64,000 bases of DNA from JALZOC01 sp035758845 (GTDB taxonomy: Bacteria; Acidobacteriota; Vicinamibacteria; Vicinamibacterales; 2-12-FULL-66-21): positions 1-64,000 of the forward strand of contig DASTVZ010000104.1 in the NCBI GenBank assembly GCA_035758845.1, in the 5' to 3' direction. Under the pieces are notes generated by a model. The model was given only the letters and a program-made list of their open reading frames with translations. It was not told the DNA's origin and did no database searches. Positions within the stretch are counted from its first letter, which is position 1. Every line of letters starts with the position of its first letter. A program made the translations under genes and the position numbers. Below are positions 1 through 8,084 of the stretch, in pieces.

Positions 1-1651
1 CGAGACAAGCGATGTGTCGGACAGGACTGCGTTGTAGTCGAAAATCACGCGGAGGGAGAACTCGCGCGTGAATTGGTAATTCATCTTGGACCGTACGACA
101 CCGTCCAGTCCTGCAGTTGACCCGAGTGGTCCCACGTTCCCTGGACGAACGAGTTTGGGCCGAACGATGTCAGTCGCGCCGATTTCGGATACCAGCGATA
201 CGAAACAAAGTGCGCGGCCTGCCGAATGTCGTTCGAGGAACGAACCCAAGCGTGGTTCGGAAGTCTTTACCGATGTCGGTGTAGTCGACGAAGTACGAGA
301 ACGCTCGTGAATTGCGATTGACATTGGCTGAATACGCCGCGTCCTGCAGGCGCGTACCGCCGATTTCCTTCGTGTCAGCGATGGCGGCCTGTCCCTGCGC
401 AAACCACTGGGAATTCAGTCGCAATCGCGTGTCCGCCGACGCGATTCGGTTGACCGACGGGCCAAAACTGCGCGTCGTGACGAGGCCGCCGACATTGGAG
501 TCGCCAAATTCCCGCCGCGCGCGGACGACGGCATTGAACGCGCGGTCGTCATGGAGCGGATCGTCACATTCCACTCGTTGTCCCGGCGCCCGATCGTCGA
601 TCGTCAGTGCACCAACCGCCCAGCCACCCACCTTCCCGGTCACGCGCCCGCCAAACTGCGGATCAACGATGCGGCGAGAAAAGAACAGATTGACAGGCGT
701 CTCGAAGTAGCCGGCGTTCTCGAGAAAGAAGGGTCGTTTCTCGGGGAAAAACACTTCGAATCGCTGGTTGACCGTCACCTGCGGTTCGTCCGACTCGACC
801 TGGCTGAAATCGGGATTGAGCGTGAGATCAATCGCCATCGAATCCCGCGCCACGACCTTCGCATCAATCCCCGCACGGCCGTCGGTTTCCGAGGCGTACG
901 CCCCATTATCACGATCGAGAAAGCGCGCGCCGGTGAATGTGCCGTAGGGAATCAGCTGAATGTTGCGCCCCGGCGACACGTTCTGAAGGCCGCGGAGGTC
1001 GGCAAACTGCCCGGTGAAACTGGTCTTGCTACGGCTGATTCCCGGCCAGAATGCGTTTTCGCTGTTGACCGGTATGCCGCGCATGAAGGCGATGCCCCAC
1101 GTGTGCGGACCGGTCGCCGGAGGAAACCGCAAACTCTTGAACGGGATCGCCATCCACACGACATACCCAAAATCGGTGAGCTCACCGCGCGATTGCCAAA
1201 TCGTGTCGAAGCTGAAATCGTCGTTCTGCCCCTCGGTCACGATGCCGTCGAGTTGGATGCCGAGCGGCGAGACGAGAAACAAGTAGGCACGCTGGCGATC
1301 GTTGAAGGTATCGAGAAAGACGCCGACGAAATCATCGTTGAAGATCTGCTCGCGGCGGTTCATGCGTGCCCGGACCTTCGAGGGATCCTTCGATCGACAG
1401 ACGAGCACAACGTAGAGATTGGAAGCGTCGTACGAGACGTACGCTTCGGTCTTTTCGGTCGACGGTACCAGGTCGCCGGGTTCACGCTGGAGAAACGCGT
1501 CGGCCACGAGGCCGTCGCGGCGCTCCCCCGTCAAAAAGTCCTCCAGCCTGGGCGGGGTTGCCGCACGGGTAATCGTGACCGCGGGACGCGTGGTGGGCGG
1601 CGGCTGAGCGGAGACCGCAATGGTTGCGGTCAGAAGGGCGCTCAACAGCAT
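1..1651 (-). pseudogene. DUF5916 / CBM9-like family protein, disrupted and partial
   Basis: From the ATG at 1651 the frame gives a signal peptide, a carbohydrate-binding-9-like sandwich (about residues 30-230) and the start of a DUF5916 beta-barrel-like region, and stops at 170 after 493 residues. Such proteins usually run to about 700-800 residues. The family's expected continuation is still present in other frames: around 228-232 the reading must shift to recover DIRQAAHFVSYRWYP and then QGTWDHSGQLQDWTVS, which ends at a TGA at 81-83. A third frame then reads MNYQFTREFSLRVIFDYNAV, a segment I expect roughly 130-150 residues further on in relatives. So I see one frameshift plus a second junction (about 84-115) that probably lost an internal stretch. 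The remainder lies outside the window. The role of the family is unknown; it is often found with TonB-type outer-membrane systems. Sequencing or assembly error is the alternative to a true pseudogene. Confidence 0.7.
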
Positions 1652-1729
1652 CCGAACCGTTCTATCGAACGGCGGTGGCTTTGTCCAGTGCCATGGGACG
1701 AGCCGACCGAAGAATGGCTCAATCTCGAG

Positions 1730-1766
1730 TGCTGAATGCTGAATTGACGGAATTCAGCATTCAGCA
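1730..1766. repeat. 16-bp perfect inverted repeat (TTCAGCATT family)
   Basis: Arms at 1730-1745 and 1751-1766 are perfectly complementary with a 5-base loop. Each arm is itself a repeat of a TGCTGAAT unit. It lies between the end of the BON gene and the start of the DUF5916 gene, both on the minus strand, so it could fold in their transcript. No T-run follows on the minus strand, so it is not a classical intrinsic terminator. A related hairpin lies at 24024-24044. Confidence 0.75.
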
Positions 1767-1776
1767 TTTTCAGAAT

Positions 1777-2211
1777 TCACCGAATGACCAGCTTGTCCTC
1801 AACTGACTTGACGCCGCTCGTCTCGCGCGCGAGTTGGAGGGCTCGCGTCTTTTCCGCTTGCGAGTTCACCGTGCCTCTGAGAGTAACCACGCCGGCGTTG
1901 GTGTCGACATTGATATCGAGCGCCTTGACGCTGTCGTCGAGCGCCATCTTCGACTTGATCTTCGCCGTCAGCGCGCCATCCTCCAGCGCGTTTTCCGCGC
2001 GGTTGGCACCCTCGGCAACCTTCTCTCCAATCGCCGCGCCGGTTTGCCGTGCCTTCGAGGTGTCGATGGATGGTGTCGTCCCTGTGGTCGCAACCGGACG
2101 GTCCGATGTCGTGTCGTTCCTAAGATCGCCAAAGCGATACCCCATGAAGAACGCGGCTGCGGCCGCAATCACAATCACAATCAGCACAAGACGCAGCAGA
2201 GCTCGAAACAT
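1777..2211 (-). CDS. BON-domain membrane-anchored protein
   Basis: The 144-residue protein has one N-terminal membrane segment (about residues 4-23), a low-complexity linker rich in Thr/Ala/Glu, and a C-terminal BON domain (about 77-143) with the typical hyperosmotic-shock-protein pattern, including VDTNAGVVTLRGTV and the closing GVKSVEDKL. BON domains bind phospholipid or membrane surfaces and occur in OsmY-like periplasmic stress proteins; here the protein is probably tethered to the inner membrane and faces the periplasm. I chose the ATG at 2211 because AGGAGG sits five bases upstream; a longer reading to 2241 lacks such a site. It is monocistronic, divergent from the PadR/ADOP cassette, with the repeat-rich gap 2212-2402 between. 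The molecular partner is unknown. Confidence 0.85.
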   Translation of the reverse strand: MFRALLRLVLIVIVIAAAAAFFMGYRFGDLRNDTTSDRPVATTGTTPSIDTSKARQTGAAIGEKVAEGANRAENALEDGALTAKIKSKMALDDSVKALDINVDTNAGVVTLRGTVNSQAEKTRALQLARETSGVKSVEDKLVIR

Positions 2212-2271
2212 GGTGGCCTCCTGCGGACAGCTCAAGCACACCGCGTGCCGATCGAAGCGTCCGGCTGGGTT

Positions 2272-2329
2272 GGGTCAGACCGGGGTCAGACGAGGGTCAG
2301 ACGTGTGGTTTGACCCCGGTTTGACCCCC
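2272..2329. repeat. Cluster of GGGTCAGAC / GGTTTGACCCC repeats
   Basis: Three direct copies of GGGTCAGAC (2272-2280, 2283-2291, 2294-2302) are followed by two copies of GGTTTGACCCC (2307-2317, 2318-2328), which is the near-complement (GGGGTCAAACC). The set can fold into several alternative hairpins. It lies in the divergent promoter region between the BON gene and the PadR gene. It could be a REP-like intergenic element or a cluster of regulator sites; the sequence alone does not decide. Confidence 0.7.
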
Positions 2330-2346
2330 ATTCCATTTGATAATCA

Positions 2347-2380
2347 CATCTTGACAGTCAAGATGATAGGCCGATAACAT
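2347..2380 (+). promoter_or_regulatory. Promoter and palindromic operator of PadR/ADOP cassette 1
   Basis: CATCTTGACAGTCAAGATG at 2347-2365 is a perfect 19-bp palindrome around a single central base. It contains a consensus -35 hexamer, TTGACA (2351-2356). A plausible -10, TAACAT (2375-2380, four of six consensus bases), follows at 18 bp, placing the transcript start near 2387 and the GTG start at 2403 behind GGAGGAG. An operator covering the -35 of a PadR gene fits autorepression, as known for PadR proteins. The binding itself is inference. Confidence 0.65.
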
Positions 2381-2402
2381 CCATCTCCGAACCGGAGGAG
2401 AT

Positions 2403-2738
2403 GTGGATCCGCAAAACACCGACGTTATCCAGGGCACGCTGGACATGCTCATCTTGAAGACGCTCAGCCTCGAACCTCTGCACGGATTCGGCATCGCGCG
2501 GCGCATTGAACAGGTCTCGCGCGGCGTGTTCAAGGTGAACCCGGGATCGTTGCTGACGGCGTTTCAACGCCTCGAGCGCGCCGGTTTGCTCGACTCGGAA
2601 TGGCGGCAGACCGAGAATGCGAGGCGCGCGAAATTCTACACACTCACGCGTGCCGGCCGGAAACAACTCGAGCTTGAAACGGCGGACTGGGCCCGTCGTG
2701 TGTCAGCCGTCACCAGACTCTTGAAGGCCGAGGGGTAA
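2403..2738 (+). CDS. PadR-family transcriptional regulator (cassette 1)
   Basis: The 111-residue protein is a PadR winged-helix domain over almost its whole length: the opening LDMLILKTLSLEPLHGFGIA motif, a recognition-helix region with SLLTAFQRLERAGLL, and the wing ending FYTLTRAGRKQLE. PadR proteins are dimeric ligand-responsive repressors. The start is a GTG placed two bases after a strong GGAGGAG. It is followed after seven bases by the ADOP permease gene, the usual Acidobacteriota arrangement, so it probably controls its own transcript and the permease. The palindrome at 2347-2365 is the likely operator. The inducing ligand cannot be read from sequence. Confidence 0.93.
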   Translation: MDPQNTDVIQGTLDMLILKTLSLEPLHGFGIARRIEQVSRGVFKVNPGSLLTAFQRLERAGLLDSEWRQTENARRAKFYTLTRAGRKQLELETADWARRVSAVTRLLKAEG

Positions 2739-2745
2739 TCATCCG

Positions 2746-5385
2746 ATGTCGCTCTGGCGTCAACTGGTTCGCGGCCTGGCCGCGCTGACGAATCGAACCG
2801 GGTCCGATCAAGAGATCGATGACGAGGTGCGTCATTACTACGAGGAAACCGTGGCGGCACATCTCGCCCGCGGCCTTTCTCAAAACGAAGCGAAACGCGC
2901 GGCGCGGATCGAGATGGGCAACCCGACAGTAGTCGCTGAACAGGTCCGCGACTATGGTTGGGAGAGTCTGGTGGCGACATCGCTGTCGGATCTGCGCTAT
3001 AGCGCGCGCGTGCTGCGGAGGACTCCGGTTTTCACCATGGTCGTGATCCTGGTGGTATCGCTGGGAAGCGGTGCCGTAGCTACCGTATTCAGCGCACTGA
3101 ATGCGCTCGTGCTGCGCCCGATTGCCGGTATCCGGGATGCCGACCGATTAATAACACTGAGCCCGATCAGATCTGACGGGTTGTTCCTGCAGCAGGGCTC
3201 ATTTGCCGACTACAGCTTTCTTCGCAGTCGCTCTCAAACCCTCAGCGACCTCGCCGCCTGGGGGAAGGTCTCACTGACGATCGCCGGCGCAGGCGAGGGA
3301 ACGATCGTGTGGGGCAACATGGTCAGCGCCAATTATTTTGATGCGCTTCATGTCCGTCCGCAGCTGGGACGTTTCTTTTCTCCCGACGAAGATCGAACGC
3401 CCCTCGCCCAGCCCGTGATTGTCGTATCGCACGCCTTCTGGTCAACTCGTCTTGGCCGCGATCCAGGCGTCGTCGGCCAGGCGATTCTCGTGAACGGTCA
3501 CCCGTTCACGCTGATCGGAATTGCGCCGAGAGACTTTCACGGCATCTATACCGGAGTTCGCGCCGACGCCTGGGTGCCGTTGATGATGCAGCCCTTACTC
3601 CGGCCGCGGGCCGATTTGGCCACGTCCTCATGGTTGTGGATGTTTGGCCGGTTGAAAGACCAGATCCCGATCGAGTCCGCGCAGGCAGAGTTGCCGGCTC
3701 TCATGGCGACGCACGCGCGCGAGAGAGGCGAGCCAAAGGGACCTGTAGGATTCCGCAGTATGCGGGTGTTCCATTTCACGGGACTGCCGGGCGGCGAAGG
3801 CGTCGTGGTGGTGAGGTTCCTCGGCGTCCTGCTTGCCGCCGCAGCGCTGGTCCTGCTGATTGCCGGCGTCAACGTCGCGGCAATGCTCACCGCGCGTTCG
3901 ATCGGCCGCGCGCGTGAGCTCGCGATGCGAGCGGCGCTCGGCGCCGGCAGAATCCGGCTCGCGCGACAGGTGCTTACCGAGAGCCTGCTGTTGTTTCTCT
4001 GTGGCGCTGTCGGCGGATGGATCCTTTCCTTGCTCGCGACGAATGCCCTTGAGCATGTATCGCTGCCGGCCAACCTCCCCATTTTGCTCGAGCTATCGCC
4101 GGATGTTCGGGTGTTGATATTTGCAATTTGCTCTGCACTCGCGGTCGGGGTGGTCTTCGGCCTCGTCCCAGCGGTGCGTGCGGCTCGTCTCGACATCACC
4201 GCGCAGTTGCGCGACGGTGCCGCAGACGGCCGCTGGCGCCCGTCACTGGTGAACCGGATGCTGATCGTCGGCCAGCTCTCGCTATCGTTGCTCCTTCTTG
4301 TCTCGGCGGGGCTCTTCACGCGCTCGCTGGCTCGCGGACAGCAGATCGATCCCGGATTTCAAATGGCCGGTGTCGTGACGACGTCGTTCGAGACAGAGTC
4401 GTGGGGCTACAACCAAACACGGGCGCAGGCCTTCTACGCCGCATTGCGCTCCCGGATCCAATCGATGCCGAGCGTCGTCGACGTGTCGTACGTTTCGAGA
4501 TTGCCCCTCACCGGTGGAAGCACGACCGAAGAGATCCAGATCGACGGTGCCACGATCGGCGTGCAAATCGCCGCCGTCGACGCGGGTTACTTTTCCACGC
4601 TGCGCATGCCGATTGTCCAGGGACGTGCCTTTTTACGGCTCGATGATGATCGGAGTGAGCGTGTCGCGATTGTGAATGAGTCGCTGGCGCGGCGTCTTGC
4701 GAGCGACCGAAATGTGATCGGTCGAACCTTCAGGTTTCTCGGCAAACCAACCACGATCGTCGGCATCGTCGGTGACGCGAAGTACGCGACACTCGGCGAA
4801 ACTACGCCGCTGTTTGCGTATTTTCCAATCGCACAGAAATGGCAGCCCACCCAGTCGCTCCTGGTCCGGACCAACGGGGACGCGGAATGGATCGGGCCGG
4901 CGATTGAGCACGTGGTCCTCTCCCTTGATCCGGCGGTGCCGCGGCCGCACGTTGCGTCAATGAAAGAGGCCACAGCGATCGTGCTTCTCCCGCAGCGTGT
5001 CGCAGCGCTCGTCACAGGGGTGCTTGGAGTAGTCGGACTGACCCTCGCCGCCGTCGGCCTTTACGGCATGATGGCCTATTCGGTGCAGCGCCGGAGTCGC
5101 GAGATGGGGATTCGCTTTGCGCTCGGCGCTCAGCGATCGACGGTGGTCGGCATGGTGGTCCGCGAAGGATTGACCCTTGCCGTTCTCGCCATCGTAATCG
5201 GTGTGTCACTTGCCGCTGCAGCGGCTCAGGCAATCCAGGGATTCCTCTTCAACGTGAGCCCGTTGGATAGCGCGACGTTCGCAACGATGTCGCTCGTGTT
5301 CCTCTCGATCGCGTCGGTCGCGAGTTATCTTCCGGCGCGGCGCGCGGCTATCGCCGATCCCATCGCGGCGCTGCGGGCCCAGTGA
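2746..5385 (+). CDS. ADOP-type ABC transporter permease (MacB/FtsX fold)
   Basis: The 879-residue inner-membrane protein begins with the short ADOP N-terminal domain (about residues 1-75, rich in acidic and Arg residues, with EIDDEVRHYYEE) and then holds two MacB-type halves, each a periplasmic core domain (MacB_PCD) followed by an FtsX domain of three to four membrane helices. The halves close with typical FtsX signatures: RELAMRAALGAGR in the first and SREMGIRFALGAQ with PARRAAIADPIAALR at the C-terminus. This is the acidobacterial duplicated permease class, named for its fused two-permease build. Such proteins are thought to work with a MacB-like ATPase in mechanotransmission or efflux; no ATPase gene is nearby, so the partner must be encoded elsewhere. 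It is co-transcribed with the preceding PadR gene. Confidence 0.92.
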   Translation: MSLWRQLVRGLAALTNRTGSDQEIDDEVRHYYEETVAAHLARGLSQNEAKRAARIEMGNPTVVAEQVRDYGWESLVATSLSDLRYSARVLRRTPVFTMVVILVVSLGSGAVATVFSALNALVLRPIAGIRDADRLITLSPIRSDGLFLQQGSFADYSFLRSRSQTLSDLAAWGKVSLTIAGAGEGTIVWGNMVSANYFDALHVRPQLGRFFSPDEDRTPLAQPVIVVSHAFWSTRLGRDPGVVGQAILVNGHPFTLIGIAPRDFHGIYTGVRADAWVPLMMQPLLRPRADLATSSWLWMFGRLKDQIPIESAQAELPALMATHARERGEPKGPVGFRSMRVFHFTGLPGGEGVVVVRFLGVLLAAAALVLLIAGVNVAAMLTARSIGRARELAMRAALGAGRIRLARQVLTESLLLFLCGAVGGWILSLLATNALEHVSLPANLPILLELSPDVRVLIFAICSALAVGVVFGLVPAVRAARLDITAQLRDGAADGRWRPSLVNRMLIVGQLSLSLLLLVSAGLFTRSLARGQQIDPGFQMAGVVTTSFETESWGYNQTRAQAFYAALRSRIQSMPSVVDVSYVSRLPLTGGSTTEEIQIDGATIGVQIAAVDAGYFSTLRMPIVQGRAFLRLDDDRSERVAIVNESLARRLASDRNVIGRTFRFLGKPTTIVGIVGDAKYATLGETTPLFAYFPIAQKWQPTQSLLVRTNGDAEWIGPAIEHVVLSLDPAVPRPHVASMKEATAIVLLPQRVAALVTGVLGVVGLTLAAVGLYGMMAYSVQRRSREMGIRFALGAQRSTVVGMVVREGLTLAVLAIVIGVSLAAAAAQAIQGFLFNVSPLDSATFATMSLVFLSIASVASYLPARRAAIADPIAALRAQ

Positions 5386-5391
5386 AGAGCG

Positions 5392-5691
5392 TCATCCCCC
5401 CGCTGTGGCACCGACGACGAGGAATGGTTCCTTGCCGGTGATCACGGCGTCGGGCAGTGGCGTGTTCGGCGCCTCGTGCGAGAAATCCTGCTCGCAGGCA
5501 AAGAACCGGACAAACGGACGCCGCTTTTCCGTTCCGTAATCGCGAATTGTCCCGCGGAGGACGGGGTACGATGCTTCGATCGCATCGAGCACCCCTCCCA
5601 GTGTCGGCGGGCCGGCCAACTGCACTTGCAGTTCCTCGTTTCCAACGCGTGCGAGCGTGCGCAGGTGAGCTGGAAGAACCACGCGAATCAC
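5392..5691 (-). CDS. MoaD/ThiS-like small ubiquitin-fold protein
   Basis: The 99-residue protein has the MoaD/ThiS beta-grasp pattern and ends in Gly-Gly (VVGATAGG), the residue pair that is adenylated and thiocarboxylated in sulfur-carrier proteins. The start is a GTG at 5691, chosen because GGAGG lies six bases upstream in the minus strand; a much longer reading upstream runs across the preceding gene and is not credible. It begins 14 bases after the stop of the BNR-repeat gene, so the two are probably one transcript. No MoaE, MoeB/ThiF, ThiG or JAMM protease gene is visible, so its acceptor pathway is unknown. It could serve molybdopterin, cysteine or other sulfur transfer. Confidence 0.85.
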   Translation of the reverse strand: MIRVVLPAHLRTLARVGNEELQVQLAGPPTLGGVLDAIEASYPVLRGTIRDYGTEKRRPFVRFFACEQDFSHEAPNTPLPDAVITGKEPFLVVGATAGG

Positions 5692-5705
5692 GAATGCCTC
5701 CAACC

Positions 5706-6821
5706 TCAGGATAGCGTCTGAACCTCGACGGAGACTACTGGCGGCAGATTCTGGACAATGGCGTTCCAACTGTCGCCGCCGTCGGCGGATGCATAGACCT
5801 GACCACCGGTCGTACCGAAATAGACGCCGCACTGGTCGAGCGAGTCGATCGACATCGCATCGCGCAACACGTTGACGTAACAGTTCTGCTGAGGCAGGCC
5901 CTTCGTGAGCGCCTCCCATTCGTTGCCGCCGCTTCTGCTGCGATACACGCGGAGCGCTCCGTCCATCGGGTAATGTTCGCTGTCGCTCTTAATCGGGACG
6001 ACGTAGATCGTTTCCGGCTCGTGGGCGTGCACGTCAATGACGAAGCCGAAGTCGGTCGGCAGATTGCCGCTGACTTCTGTCCACTGATCGCCGGCGTCAT
6101 CTGTGCGCAGGACGTCCCAATGTTTCTGCATGAACAGCGTCGATGGACGCGAACGATGCATCGCAAGTCGGTGCACGCAGTGGCCGACTTCTGCGGTTGG
6201 ATTCGGAATGTATTGTGAATGCAGCCCGCGGTTGATCGGTTTCCAGGTGATGCCGCCGTTGTCGCTGCGGAACGCGCCGGCCGCAGATATCGCGATGAAC
6301 ATGCGCTGCGGATTCGATGGATCCAGCAGAATCGTGTGCAGGCAGAGTCCGCCAGCGCCTGGCGCCCAGTGCGGTCCCGAACCGTGTCCGCGCAGGCCCG
6401 GCATTTCACTCCAGGTTTGTCCGCCGTCGGTCGTACGAAACAGCGCCGCGTCTTCAACCCCGGCATACACGGTATCCGGATCGGTCAGCGATGGCTCGAG
6501 GTGCCACACTCGCTTGAACTCCCATGGGTGGGGCGTGCCGTCGTACCACTGGTGAGTGCCAGGCACTCCGTCGTACACGAACTTGTTGCCGACGGGCTCC
6601 CAGGTTTTTCCGCCGTCAGTCGAGCGCTGGATCATCTGCCCGAACCATCCCGAGGACTGCGAGGCATAGATCCGATTCGGATCCGCGGGCGAACCCTTGA
6701 GGTGATACAACTCCCATCCGCCGAAGAACGGTCCGCTGACGTCCCAGCGGTCGCGTTTCCCGTCTGCGGTAAGGACAAAGGCACCTTTACGCGTGCCGAC
6801 CAACACTCTTACCCCGCTCAT
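5706..6821 (-). CDS. BNR/Asp-box repeat beta-propeller protein (sialidase-like fold)
   Basis: The 371-residue protein carries six recognisable Asp-box repeats of the S-x-D-G-G-x-x-W type (for example STDGGKTWEPV, TTDGGQTWSEM, SADGGDSWNAI) spaced through the chain, the hallmark of six-bladed BNR/VPS10-type propellers. I start it at the ATG at 6821, preceded by AAGGAG at a good distance; the longer frame to 7004 adds an Arg-rich tail without features. There is no signal peptide from this start, so it is probably cytoplasmic. The Arg triad of true sialidases is not evident, so glycosidase activity should not be assumed. It is coupled to the MoaD-like gene downstream, a pairing that suggests a shared but unknown task. 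Confidence 0.85.
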   Translation of the reverse strand: MSGVRVLVGTRKGAFVLTADGKRDRWDVSGPFFGGWELYHLKGSPADPNRIYASQSSGWFGQMIQRSTDGGKTWEPVGNKFVYDGVPGTHQWYDGTPHPWEFKRVWHLEPSLTDPDTVYAGVEDAALFRTTDGGQTWSEMPGLRGHGSGPHWAPGAGGLCLHTILLDPSNPQRMFIAISAAGAFRSDNGGITWKPINRGLHSQYIPNPTAEVGHCVHRLAMHRSRPSTLFMQKHWDVLRTDDAGDQWTEVSGNLPTDFGFVIDVHAHEPETIYVVPIKSDSEHYPMDGALRVYRSRSGGNEWEALTKGLPQQNCYVNVLRDAMSIDSLDQCGVYFGTTGGQVYASADGGDSWNAIVQNLPPVVSVEVQTLS

Positions 6822-6928
6822 GGCGACTCCTTCCGCCTTCGCGCTGCGCGCTACGGCGCGACAAGTTCTCTCTCTTATAGTCGATTGGCCCGAGGATGGA
6901 TCGACAGACGGCGTCAAAGCGAAATCGT

Positions 6929-8056
6929 TCAGGCTTGCTGGACTAACGCGGGCTGCTGGGCGTGAAGGAACCAGCGATCGATGACGAGGTGCCGTACGAA
7001 CCACGGGCTGTTCAGGAGTTTGCGTGCGATGGCCATCGAAACGCGATGGGGAATCATGTCCGACAGCAGACGTGAAACCTGGGACGAACCGAAGCGTTCG
7101 CCGAGAGCAGCAGCGTACGGTTCGAGGCGATTACGCGTGTAGGTGCCCGCGGCTCGAACAATCGTCGAGGCCGCGATCAATCCTGATTCAATCGCCGGTC
7201 TGATTCCCTCACCACTTTGTGGGTACGCGAGACCGGCGGCGTCGCCGATCAGCATCACTCCATCGTCAATCGGAGTTCGGCCCGTCCCGCCCGCAAGCAG
7301 ATATGCGTGACCACGCCACCGCCACTCGCCGTCGGCTGGAAGACGGCGCGTCTGCTTCAAGAAATCGACAAATTCCGACGTCTGCTTTGGAAGGCCATGA
7401 GCGTCCAACCGTCCAAAGCCCACATTCATAAACCCCTGCTTGCGGAAACACCACCCGTATCCCTTGAGGTCCTGGCAAAAGTACAACTCGGGGACCTCTT
7501 CCTCGATCGCGAACGCGTCGCGGTCATCGGGATCGATTGCAAACTCCACTTCCTGGGCGGCGATCACCGATGCCGATTGAGTTCCATCTTTCATCAACCG
7601 CGCCACCGGGCAGAAGTGACCGCCGGCTCCGACCAGCATCTTCGTGCGGATTGTGTCGTTCACGATCCACGCGGTGCCATCGCGGCGAATGGTCGACGCG
7701 GACTGGCCGAGCACGAGGCGCGCCTTCGAGCGCTCGAGTAGATAGTGATCGAACTCGCAGCGACGAATACCGAAACTCACCGGAGAGTCGTAGGTCACCT
7801 CAATCGCATCGTTCGCACCAATCAAGCCGACACGAAAGCCGGTGATCGGTTGAAACGTTCGACTCCGGCGATAGTCGTCGATGTCGATCTCGAGATCTTC
7901 GACCACCTGCGGAGTGATCCAGCCTGCGCACACTTTGTCGCGAGGAAACGTCGCCTTATCCATGACGACAACGTCGACACCCGCGCGCCGGAGCTTCCAC
8001 GCGCACGATGAGCCGGCAGGACCACCACCGGCGATCAGAATGTCGCACCTCTCCAA
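6929..8056 (-). CDS. Geranylgeranyl-reductase-type FAD-dependent oxidoreductase
   Basis: About 375 residues. The N-terminus holds the FAD/NAD dinucleotide-binding motif (ILIAGGGPAGSSCAWKLRRAG) and the PRDKVCAGW segment typical of the geranylgeranyl reductase/halogenase branch; about two thirds along comes the second FAD motif, GDAAGLAYPQSGEGI. Members reduce isoprenoid chains or other lipid-like substrates. It follows the cyclopropane-synthase-type gene by 28 bases, so a role in lipid modification is likely. No good ATG exists: the frame stays open into the upstream gene, and I choose the TTG at 8056, which has GGGAG upstream and starts just before the FAD motif. The start is therefore uncertain. 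A neighbouring fatty-acid methyltransferase supports but does not prove the lipid role. Confidence 0.85.
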   Translation of the reverse strand: MERCDILIAGGGPAGSSCAWKLRRAGVDVVVMDKATFPRDKVCAGWITPQVVEDLEIDIDDYRRSRTFQPITGFRVGLIGANDAIEVTYDSPVSFGIRRCEFDHYLLERSKARLVLGQSASTIRRDGTAWIVNDTIRTKMLVGAGGHFCPVARLMKDGTQSASVIAAQEVEFAIDPDDRDAFAIEEEVPELYFCQDLKGYGWCFRKQGFMNVGFGRLDAHGLPKQTSEFVDFLKQTRRLPADGEWRWRGHAYLLAGGTGRTPIDDGVMLIGDAAGLAYPQSGEGIRPAIESGLIAASTIVRAAGTYTRNRLEPYAAALGERFGSSQVSRLLSDMIPHRVSMAIARKLLNSPWFVRHLVIDRWFLHAQQPALVQQA

Positions 8057-8084
8057 ATGGATTGCTCCCGGCTCAGGGCCATCG

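Noticed and set aside
551..1735. 394-residue plus-strand open frame opposite the DUF5916 gene
   Set aside because: It is antisense to a recognisable family, has Arg/Val-biased shadow composition, and shows no motif or ribosome site.
5706..7004. Longer N-terminus for the BNR-repeat protein (start at 7004)
   Set aside because: The extra 61 residues are Arg/Ser/Ala-rich and overlap the downstream end of the flavoprotein gene; the ATG at 6821 has a ribosome site.
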